From assembly GCA_905235425.1 (NCBI GenBank), contig CAJOKY010000020.1, forward strand, positions 1 through 16,053: a stretch of DNA of 16,053 nt, read 5' to 3'. Below the pieces are notes generated by a model. That model was not told where the DNA came from. It did no database searches and saw only the letters and a list, made by a program, of their open reading frames with translations. The first letter of the stretch is position 1. The number at the start of each line of letters is the position of its first letter. Positions 1-5,387 of this stretch are shown here, piece after piece. The translations under genes were made by a program, and so were the position numbers. This stretch comes from an uncultured Selenomonadaceae bacterium. GTDB lineage: Bacteria; Bacillota; Negativicutes; Selenomonadales; Selenomonadaceae.

Positions 1-1
1 G

Positions 2-133
2 GCGAAGTTGACATTCACAAATGACGAAACTTTAACGGTTAGCAGTTCGGCTCTTGACGAAGTAAACTTTAAACTTGCCGATAATTCTACGTGGCGGGCG
101 AATCTTTCATCAAATACATTCACGCAAAAATAA
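2..133 (+). CDS. C-terminal end of a probable surface or secreted repeat protein (partial)
   Basis: A reading frame enters from the left edge and runs 43 codons to TAA. The residues are rich in Thr, Ser and Asn with alternating hydrophobic positions (for example KLTFTNDETLTVSSSALDE), which is typical of the beta-strand repeats of large secreted or surface proteins. No catalytic motif is visible and the rest of the gene lies outside the window. A strong hairpin terminator begins 33 bases after the stop, which supports this being a real gene end. The family is not recognised; the surface-protein idea rests on composition only. Confidence 0.55.
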   Translation, partial: AKLTFTNDETLTVSSSALDEVNFKLADNSTWRANLSSNTFTQK

Positions 134-166
134 AATTACCTTGTCAATTTTGACACATAGTTAATT

Positions 167-203
167 AAAAAATCCCGCAAGCTGTTACGTTTGTGGGATT
201 TTT
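167..203 (+). terminator. Rho-independent terminator after the partial gene
   Basis: AAAAATCCCGCAA and TTGTGGGATTTTT form a stem with one G-T pair around a 10-base loop, followed by a T-rich tail. The A-run on the left side means it could also work for transcripts arriving on the minus strand. Confidence 0.8.
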
Positions 204-228
204 ATTTTTCTGTTCATCCTCTTTTTAA

Positions 229-357
229 ATGCGGCATTTTATCTTTCTTTATGAACTCCCAGAAGATTGGCTGTGGTCAATGTTTGTAGCCTATCACAAG
301 GAGAAAACTCAGTCTGAATTTTTACTGTCAAAGAAAATTAATATATGGCTTGATTAG
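229..357 (+). pseudogene. Remnant of the start of an hsdS-like specificity gene
   Basis: A 42-codon frame begins with ATG and reads IFLYELPEDWLWSM near its start. This matches the start of the complete hsdS in this window, which reads IFPYELPENWQWST, and the matching bases are also close (gaactccc, then gattgg / aattgg, then tggtca). The motif aromatic-E-L/I-P-x-x-W is characteristic of the first target recognition domain of HsdS proteins. After about residue 19 the similarity stops and the frame ends at TAG. This is best read as a short relic of a second specificity gene or of a recombination donor cassette. The match is short, so confidence is moderate. Confidence 0.45.
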
Positions 358-560
358 CAAAAAAGATTAGTAGGTTTGAATTTCAAATGCCGTTTCAGCC
401 CCCCTTACCAACCATTTCTATACAGCCTAGTACATTTCTTCCCCGCATAAAATCTAAATTGGGCAAAGAGGCAATGCCCAGATTGAGGCGAGAGCGACGT
501 GCACTCCCGCTTGAGCGCCTTCCTCTGAATCTTTTTTGAACCTCTTGACGAAATTTTTCC
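358..560. other. Non-coding stretch with GC-richer hairpins, function unknown
   Basis: No convincing reading frame is present. Two possible hairpins lie in a GC-richer patch: GGGCA pairs with TGCCC at 461-480, and AGGCG at 486-490 pairs with CGCCT at 516-520, with an inner AGCG / CGCT pairing. Neither is followed directly by a clean T-run. It may be a relic of a structured RNA or of a mobile-element end. Confidence 0.3.
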
Positions 561-589
561 TTGAAAATGTTTTCGTCTTGCTATATACT
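561..589 (+). promoter_or_regulatory. Sigma-70-type promoter of the small RNA candidate
   Basis: TTGAAA at 561-566 and TATACT at 584-589 are separated by exactly 17 bases, close to the vegetative consensus. A start near base 596 is expected. The inverted pair GACGAAA / TTTCGTC at about 547-578 overlaps the -35 region and might bind a regulator or be fortuitous. Confidence 0.6.
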
Positions 590-595
590 ACGGAT

Positions 596-748
596 GCATT
601 TATCTCGTTAGTTCCGTTTTAACGTTTCTGTGTGAATGCGCTCTCATTCACGAAGAAACTAGGACTGCAAAAAGGTTCGTAATACGATTGAGTTTTGGGC
701 GCATTTACGGGCTGGTCTGTAACGTTTCCAAGCGTTGCAGACTTTTTT
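596..748 (+). ncRNA. Candidate free-standing small RNA, about 150 nt
   Basis: A good promoter lies just upstream and a strong intrinsic terminator closes the unit, yet no protein gene lies between them or just downstream on this strand. Internal hairpins can be drawn: CGTTA / TAACG near 606-623, a perfect GTGAATG / CATTCAC stem at 632-651 with a 6-base loop, and the terminator stem at 715-742. I do not recognise it as 6S, SRP, tmRNA or RNase P RNA. Alternatives are an orphaned riboswitch or attenuator leader whose gene has been deleted, or the RNA part of a lost element. Confidence 0.4.
715..748 (+). terminator. Rho-independent terminator
   Basis: GTCTGTAACG pairs with CGTTGCAGAC (one T-G wobble in ten pairs) around an 8-base loop and is followed at once by six T residues. 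It works in the plus direction only, because no T-run exists on the other side. Confidence 0.85.
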
Positions 749-782
749 GTTTCCCGTTTCATTTTCCTCTTTTTCTATCGTC

Positions 783-809
783 CGCCTAAAATCATGTAAA
801 GTTTAGGCG
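783..809. repeat. Perfect 8-bp inverted repeat
   Basis: CGCCTAAA at 783-790 and TTTAGGCG at 802-809 form a perfect stem around an 11-base loop. It lies between the small RNA terminator and the end of the topoisomerase fragment and has no T-run on either side, so it may be an operator-like site or a weak terminator. Confidence 0.4.
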
Positions 810-849
810 TTAAATCAGCTAGTAAAAAACTATTTCGAGAGTTATATAT

Positions 850-1083
850 CTATTTGTAGTGAAAGTCAAAATTTTTTTTGAAAAATTTTTTCTGAAAAGC
901 GTGAACGTAGCTGGAAATGGTTGTGTACGAAGTCCCGATATAGCTTTCAGGCTCTTCAATCGACATACGCGTCTTTAAAATTTTCGCTTTGATTATTCTG
1001 TAGTCGTCACAATTTTTGCCGTCTCCTATTCCAGTTGGTACTGCTCTTGCCAGTGATGGCTTTTCCGCTATGAAAAGTTTCAT
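850..1083 (-). pseudogene. topB: N-terminal fragment of DNA topoisomerase III joined to an unrelated tail
   Basis: The 77-residue frame begins MKLFIAEKPSLARA, the signature start of topoisomerase III (TopB), in which these residues belong to the Toprim domain and include its acidic metal-binding Glu. Resemblance holds to about residue 31 (a GDGKN stretch followed by a Tyr-Arg-Ile-Ile), after which the sequence no longer looks like a topoisomerase. TopB is normally about 600-700 residues, so the rest, including the active-site Tyr, is absent. The start is certain because AGGAGG lies 6 bases upstream. Residues 32-77 (including SYIGTSYTTISSYV) belong to no family I recognise and may come from another gene fused by deletion. 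TopB genes like this are often plasmid- or ICE-borne, which fits the relic-rich surroundings. Confidence 0.6.
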
Positions 1084-1089
1084 TTTGCG

Positions 1090-1095
1090 CCTCCT
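1090..1095 (-). promoter_or_regulatory. Strong Shine-Dalgarno site of the topB fragment
   Basis: AGGAGG on the minus strand lies 6 bases before the ATG at 1083, an optimal spacing, and fixes the start of the truncated topoisomerase frame. Confidence 0.75.
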
Positions 1096-1219
1096 ACTTC
1101 AAATTGAATTTTTTCGTAAACAGCTTATCACAGAAATTCGCTTTCAAAATCTTATGTTTGGGCTTTTTATCCACACAATGAAAAACATTCATCAGAACTT
1201 TATAATTGCTCAGACGCGG

Positions 1220-1738
1220 TTACTCTTTTCTCTCGTAAGTATAAACCACTATGTCTAGGTTTTTCTGAAAATCAGCATCATCAGTTATGAAATTCACGAT
1301 TCCACCTGCATTGTAACGTACTGTTATAAAATCTATCGGGTCGTAAAAATGATTTTCGTAGTATCCTAAAAAATTTTTTATCATATCATTGGTAACGTTT
1401 CCAGAAACTACGGAATATTGCTCCGATATTTCTAAATGCTTACTTTTCAAGTCTTCAGCTAAACGTTGCCTTTCTGCCGTAATGGCACGATACATTTTCT
1501 TAGTAAAACTTCTGTCTTCATGATGGACTTCTTTGTACTGCCTAAATTCGTTATTTTCAACCGAATGAAACAGCTCTTGTAAATTCAATGCGGAAACGCA
1601 CAATGTATTTCCATTGTTTAACAATTCGAGAATAAAATTAGCGTAACAAGCGATTTTTTCTTCCGTCCAAATTCGGGAACCAAAATAAACCGCTAAAAGA
1701 ACATTGCTGACAAGAATTTCCGGAAATTTCGCTACCAT
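1220..1738 (-). CDS. PIN-domain protein lacking the first catalytic Asp
   Basis: This 172-residue protein has the layout of a PIN-domain ribonuclease: a first beta strand (EILVSNVLLA, residues 7-16), a mid-protein acidic residue in LQELFH (Glu55), an acidic patch YDPIDF (residues 132-137), and a late FITDDADF (residues 150-157) followed by a strand ending in VVYTY. PIN toxins such as VapC cut RNA with a cluster of four acidic residues. The first of these normally sits in a D-T/S-N-V-L-L-A motif, and here the position reads V-S-N, as if one Asp codon had been deleted. The ATG has no clear ribosome site but follows the stop of a small upstream frame by two bases, suggesting translational coupling. 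The protein is probably inactive as a nuclease. It may be an ex-toxin, or its true start may be altered. Confidence 0.65.
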   Translation of the reverse strand: MVAKFPEILVSNVLLAVYFGSRIWTEEKIACYANFILELLNNGNTLCVSALNLQELFHSVENNEFRQYKEVHHEDRSFTKKMYRAITAERQRLAEDLKSKHLEISEQYSVVSGNVTNDMIKNFLGYYENHFYDPIDFITVRYNAGGIVNFITDDADFQKNLDIVVYTYERKE

Positions 1739-1740
1739 AT

Positions 1741-1881
1741 TCAGCGGCGCGTCAAAAAAATTCCCTGCAAACTTTTTTCAACGCCTCTGAGAATTTTTCG
1801 CTGTAGCTCGGACAGTGCAAACAACCCTACACGTAAAAAAACATCTTCCTTATTGACACGTCCGCCGGAAATTGTCAACAC
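1741..1881 (-). CDS. Small ORF upstream of the PIN gene, possible antitoxin
   Basis: A 46-codon frame beginning with GTG reads through GGRVNKEDVFLRVGLFALSE and a charged, probably helical stretch (QRKILRGVEKSLQG), and stops two bases before the PIN-domain ATG. The position and size are those of the antitoxin partner of a PIN toxin. No DNA-binding motif can be assigned. The frame is also open upstream of the GTG, without another start, so it may be the tail of a longer broken gene. It overlaps the end of the abiH fragment by 7 bases. The assignment as antitoxin is inference from position only. Confidence 0.3.
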   Translation of the reverse strand: MLTISGGRVNKEDVFLRVGLFALSELQRKILRGVEKSLQGIFLTRR

Positions 1882-1988
1882 CTGTCGCTCTTGCTGATGT
1901 ATAATGTCATAAAATCCAGAAAATCGCTGTAGCGCGTAGGTAAATTATGCGCTACAGCAAAGCCATTGCCGACAACCAATAAATTCAA
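1875..1988 (-). pseudogene. abiH: N-terminal fragment of an AbiH-family abortive infection gene
   Basis: A frame starting with TTG that overlaps the TGA of hsdS reads LLVVGNGFAVAHNLPT followed by RYSDFLDFM. This is the hallmark start of AbiH-family proteins, whose consensus is roughly IGNGFDLAHGLPT followed by a Tyr-x-Asp-Phe-Leu segment. AbiH proteins are usually about 250-400 residues, and here the frame stops after 37 codons, leaving only the start. The usual Asp of the GNGFD motif is Ala here. The TTGA overlap with hsdS shows that the gene was once the next member of the restriction operon. The match is short but highly characteristic. Confidence 0.6.
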
Positions 1989-3305
1989 TATAATGCCTCC
2001 AATTTTTCTGACGGATTGTTAGTGCCGAGTTCGCCGCGAAACGCTCGCGCCAAAATCGTACGTTTAAGCAAGTCAATTTCTGCCAAAGTTTTTTCTGCAA
2101 TTTCTTTCGTACGTTGTTCCTTGTCAAGCAAGATGTCAAGCACACGGACAATTTCTTTTTGTTCGGCTGACGGCGGCAGATTTATTTCAGCCTGTAAGAT
2201 TATTTGTGCCGCTACTCTCGGAAGATTAATTCCTTTTGAATTGGAAACGGCATACTCAATAAATTTCGGCAAGCTAAAAAAATAATTTATAAATTCATTC
2301 GCAGACAATTTATTTACATTCAAAACTAAAATGTCCGTAGAACAAACACCGTCAAAATTCGGGATCCCGTGTTTATTCAAATACGGTCGCAACTTCCCAT
2401 AAAGCAGGTCACCGCTATGAAAAATATTTTTGGTGCTTTTTACGTCTTTTGCCGATTGAGCTATGAAAAATATTTTTGGTGCTTTTTACGTCTTTTGCCG
2501 ATTGAAAATTTATTTTGCCGCCGTCTTTTTCTATGTTCTCTAAGCCGACATATTTCAAATTTTCGTTGAACGAATTAATTTTCTGCGTCGATAATTCGAG
2601 AACATCGCCCAAAGTTTTTTGTTGCCAATCGTCAAGAGTCAAGCCGTGTTCTGCGCGGAAATTTTTGGTAAGCTCGCCGGTAAAAGCTTTGTGCAAAATG
2701 GCGGCGCGTCGGAGTTCGTAGCCGTCAAGAACTTTCTGCACGATTGATTTTGCCGCGTCCAACTTTGAAAATAACCTTTCGATAATCGCGACAATTCTTT
2801 TCTGCTCATCAAGCGGCGGCAACGGAATTAAAATTTCAGCTAAATTTTTAATAGAAACGCCACCTATTAAGCCGTGTTTTTTCGCGTTGAACTGATTCAA
2901 AAAAATTTCTGTCTGCATAAAAAAATAAATCAGCTTTGAATAAATTTCATCGCTGACAAAGGCGCAAAGTTTATTCACAAAACAAACAGGCTGATTTGTA
3001 AATCCGATTTTTTTGCCGGCACTTCCGCCCTCAATGCAAAGTAATGTGGTATCTTTCGGAGCAACTTTAAAATTTTCTGATTCGGGAATTTTAATGTTGG
3101 TATCGTAATTGATGACATTATCAAAGCCGACATCTTTTGTTGCAATGTAAGTCATGCCGTCCGTTTTGCCAAAATATTTTTCGTGCTTGATTTTTTCATT
3201 AATGCTGTTGCCTGTAAAAATTCTTGCAACATCGCCCAAAGTTGACCATTGCCAATTTTCGGGGAGTTCGTAGGGAAAAATATTTTCAACCATTGTGCTT
3301 GCCAC
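1985..3305 (-). pseudogene. hsdS: Type I restriction-modification specificity subunit HsdS, frameshifted by a 46-bp tandem duplication
   Basis: HsdS chooses the DNA target of the type I complex. The first part (GTG start at 3305, or more likely ATG at 3293) carries target recognition domain 1, opening with YELPENWQWSTLGDV, then the conserved helix after IPLPPLDEQKRIVAI, then the start of domain 2 (DWQQKTLGDVLELS). It then meets a perfect 46-bp tandem duplication, shifts frame and stops at 2415. The remaining frame from 2392 continues domain 2 (GIPNFDGVCSTDILVLNV) and ends with the second conserved helix (INLPPSAEQKEIVRVL). The full span is 1321 bp. Without one 46-bp copy it is 1275 bp, exactly 425 codons, and the joint reads HSGDLLYGKLRPYLNKHG, a classic HsdS segment. 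The gene is therefore complete apart from the duplication. Its start overlaps the upstream small gene. Confidence 0.9.
2414..2505. repeat. Perfect 46-bp tandem duplication inside hsdS
   Basis: Bases 2414-2459 and 2460-2505 are identical, each beginning GCTATGAAAAAT and ending TTTTGCCGATTGA, with no spacer. Because 46 is not a multiple of three, two copies break the hsdS frame, while one or four copies keep it open. Confidence 0.97.
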
Positions 3306-3516
3306 CGCGAAACGGATGCGCCTTGCCGTATTCGACGGCTTCTCTGTGCAAAGTTTCCAAATCCATATCCGCTAAATTTTTCTTGCGCCATTCTGTATAA
3401 TCGAAACGCTCGCGAAGTAAACCGGAAATAAATCTTTCAGTGTCGATAATGCCGAGATTTTTTTCAAGGCAATCCATTCCCAAACGCATAACTTCAGCGT
3501 CAGTCGTGCTGTACAT
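3286..3516 (-). CDS. Small partner protein of the PIN gene, probable antitoxin
   Basis: The 76-residue protein is highly charged and appears helical (MYSTTDAEVMRLGMDCLEKN, then SGLLRERFDYTEWRKK and LETLHREAVEYGKAHPF). A good ribosome site, GGAGGTGA, precedes the ATG. The frame overlaps the end of the PIN gene by 17 bases and the hsdS GTG by 20 bases (8 bases if hsdS starts at ATG 3293). Size, coupling and adjacency to a complete PIN-domain gene suggest the antitoxin of a toxin-antitoxin pair, in the less common toxin-first order. I see no recognisable DNA-binding fold. An alternative is a small accessory factor of the restriction complex, given its position between hsdM and hsdS. Confidence 0.65.
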   Translation of the reverse strand: MYSTTDAEVMRLGMDCLEKNLGIIDTERFISGLLRERFDYTEWRKKNLADMDLETLHREAVEYGKAHPFRGGKHNG

Positions 3517-3973
3517 CTTGCGTCACCTCCAAAATTTTCAAAAATTCTATCGGATTTAAAATTTTAATTTTATCGTTACTATATTTTAAAACACGGTCAT
3601 CAGTCGTCAAGAAATAATCACATTCGGCTTTAATCGCACAGGCAATGTGAGAGGCGTCCATTTCTTTAAGACCGCTTTTCATAATTTCATCCGCCATTGA
3701 AATTACTTCGTCTACTTGGTCAATGTCGATAAAAACCGAAGTAAAATTCTTAATGAAATTGCCAATTCTAATTCGGTTATCAATGTGCGGATTTCTATTA
3801 TTTTCGTAAACAAGGATATAGGAAGTTGCAAGCTCGATTTTACCACATCTGATAGCGTTCTGGATAAAAATTTTTGCCTGCGCTTCAAGTGAAATTCTAA
3901 TCTGCGATTGGTCGTCATACGGAAGATTATAACAGCAGTTGTCCAAATATATTCTCAAAATTTTTTCAGTCAT
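3500..3973 (-). CDS. PIN-domain ribonuclease, probable toxin, embedded in the hsd operon
   Basis: The 157-residue protein keeps a full PIN catalytic set: Asp11 in RIYLDNCCYN, Glu57 in YILVYENNRN, Asp106 in KEMDASHIACAI and Asp125/Asp126 in YFLTTDDRVL. PIN enzymes are metal-dependent RNases and form the toxic half of many type II toxin-antitoxin pairs. The ATG overlaps the 3' end of hsdM by 8 bases and is preceded by a TTTGGAG ribosome site. The 3' end overlaps a 76-residue partner gene. The placement means the toxin, its partner and the restriction genes are expressed together. The PIN assignment is firm; the toxin role is inferred from family and context. Confidence 0.85.
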   Translation of the reverse strand: MTEKILRIYLDNCCYNLPYDDQSQIRISLEAQAKIFIQNAIRCGKIELATSYILVYENNRNPHIDNRIRIGNFIKNFTSVFIDIDQVDEVISMADEIMKSGLKEMDASHIACAIKAECDYFLTTDDRVLKYSNDKIKILNPIEFLKILEVTQDVQHD

Positions 3974-5387
3974 TGCGATTCTCCAAAGATTTCAATTCGG
4001 CGACGACGCCTTCCATAAGTTCAACAGCAGATTGAAGTTGAAAAATAATTTCTTCGGCGCTGTCAAGCGGGTCGGGCAGTTCGTCGAAGTCAACGGCAGA
4101 ATCATCACGAATCAAGCCTAAATCCAACGAATTATTTTTTTCGGCAATGTCCAAGCGGCTAAAGACGTTAAATCTATAGTCATCAACTGCGCGGCGGTCT
4201 TCGGCTTCATAAGCTTTAACAAAATTATCGAAAGTTTTTTCTGCAAGCTGACTTGTCTTACCAAAGGACGGCATATTTGTTCGCAAGTCGTAAACCCAAA
4301 CTTCCCTCGTATTGTATTTATCAGTCGTGCCGCGCGTAAAAAATAAAACGTTGGTCTTGACACCTTGCGCGTAGAAAATGCCCGTCGGCAGTCTTAAAAT
4401 GGTATGAAGGTTGCATTTGTCCATTAAATCGACGCGAATTTTTTCGCCTTCGCCGTCGGCAAAAAGCACATTGTCAGGCAACACTACAGCCGCGCGAGCC
4501 TTGCCGTCAGCTTTCAAACTGCGGTAAATATGCTGTAGAAAATTCAGTTGCTTATTGCTTGTCGAAAAAGTGAAATCGTCACGGCTTGCACGTTCGCCGC
4601 CTTTTTTTGTGCCGAAAGGCGGGTTACTCAAAACCACATCAAAATTTTTCATTTGCTTGCCGACATTTGAAAGGGTATCGCCGAGAATAATTTTGCCTTC
4701 AAGCCCGTGCAACATCTCATTCATCAAGGCGAGTCTGTGTGTATCGTGGACAAGTTCACAGCCGGTAAACGCCTTTTCAAACTCAAATTTTTGTAAGTCT
4801 TCGGGCAAGTCGGTAAAATCATCGGTGTTGTTACGAACATATTGCGCGGCGGCTATCATAAAGCCGAAAGTGCCGCAAGCGGGATCGTTGCAAAGTTCAC
4901 CTGCCTGTGGTTTCATCAATTTTACTATGACATCAATCAACGGACGCGGCGTGAAATATTGACCGGCGCCAGATTTTTTTTCATTTGCGTTTTTTTCGAG
5001 CAAGCCTTCATACAAATTGCCGAGTCCTTCTTCACATGCCGAATACCAATCAAGCGCATTTATGGCGGTGATAATTTTTTCAAGATTTTTCGGCTTATCA
5101 ATGTTGGTCGACGCGCCTTGATAAATTTCACGAATACGCCCTGTAGCGTTTTCGCCGAGAAAGTTTAATAATTCCTTATAAAATTTCTTCAGTTCAACGC
5201 CGCTTTTAGAAATCAGATTTTCCCAACGATATTCAGCAGGGATATTTTTTTCAGCGCCGGTTTCTTCTGCCATTTTGAGGAACAAAATATAAGTCAGCTC
5301 TGTAACGTATTGGTGGTAAGTTATGCCGTCATCGCGCAGGACGTTACACAAATTCCAAAGTTTGGAAACAATTTCTTGAGTGGTCAA
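3966..5387 (-). CDS. hsdM: Type I restriction-modification DNA adenine methylase HsdM
   Basis: The 473-residue protein has the HsdM arrangement: an N-terminal helical domain (YHQYVTELTYILFLKMAEE), the GQYFTPR motif at residues 142-148 that opens the catalytic domain, the SAM-binding motif DPACGTFGF at 168-176, and the adenine methylase motif NPPF at 255-258 (in LSNPPFGTKKGG). It would transfer a methyl group to N6 of adenine in the HsdS-defined site and form the M2S core. The start is TTG, overlapping the TGA of hsdR as TTGA, with GGAGGG upstream. The last 8 bases overlap the PIN gene. In motif I, Phe stands where Gly, Ala or Cys is more usual, at a position known to vary. The length is normal and the gene looks intact. 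Confidence 0.95.
   Translation of the reverse strand: MTTQEIVSKLWNLCNVLRDDGITYHQYVTELTYILFLKMAEETGAEKNIPAEYRWENLISKSGVELKKFYKELLNFLGENATGRIREIYQGASTNIDKPKNLEKIITAINALDWYSACEEGLGNLYEGLLEKNANEKKSGAGQYFTPRPLIDVIVKLMKPQAGELCNDPACGTFGFMIAAAQYVRNNTDDFTDLPEDLQKFEFEKAFTGCELVHDTHRLALMNEMLHGLEGKIILGDTLSNVGKQMKNFDVVLSNPPFGTKKGGERASRDDFTFSTSNKQLNFLQHIYRSLKADGKARAAVVLPDNVLFADGEGEKIRVDLMDKCNLHTILRLPTGIFYAQGVKTNVLFFTRGTTDKYNTREVWVYDLRTNMPSFGKTSQLAEKTFDNFVKAYEAEDRRAVDDYRFNVFSRLDIAEKNNSLDLGLIRDDSAVDFDELPDPLDSAEEIIFQLQSAVELMEGVVAELKSLENRND

Noticed and set aside
168..176. HsdM motif I reading ACGTFGF as an inactivating change (actual bases at 4861-4890)
   Set aside because: The affected position is naturally variable among type I methylases and the rest of the motif is intact, so no defect is claimed. 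The coordinates given here are residue numbers of HsdM.
1094..1192. 32-codon minus-strand frame just before the topB fragment
   Set aside because: It has no ribosome site and no recognisable text, and it overlaps the topB Shine-Dalgarno; too weak to annotate.
1016..1258. 80-codon plus-strand frame
   Set aside because: It lies opposite the topB fragment and the end of the PIN gene and has no protein-like features of its own.
1945..2285. Frames of 68 and 89 codons overlapping the hsdS end on both strands
   Set aside because: They are shadows of hsdS, which has a recognisable conserved helix here.
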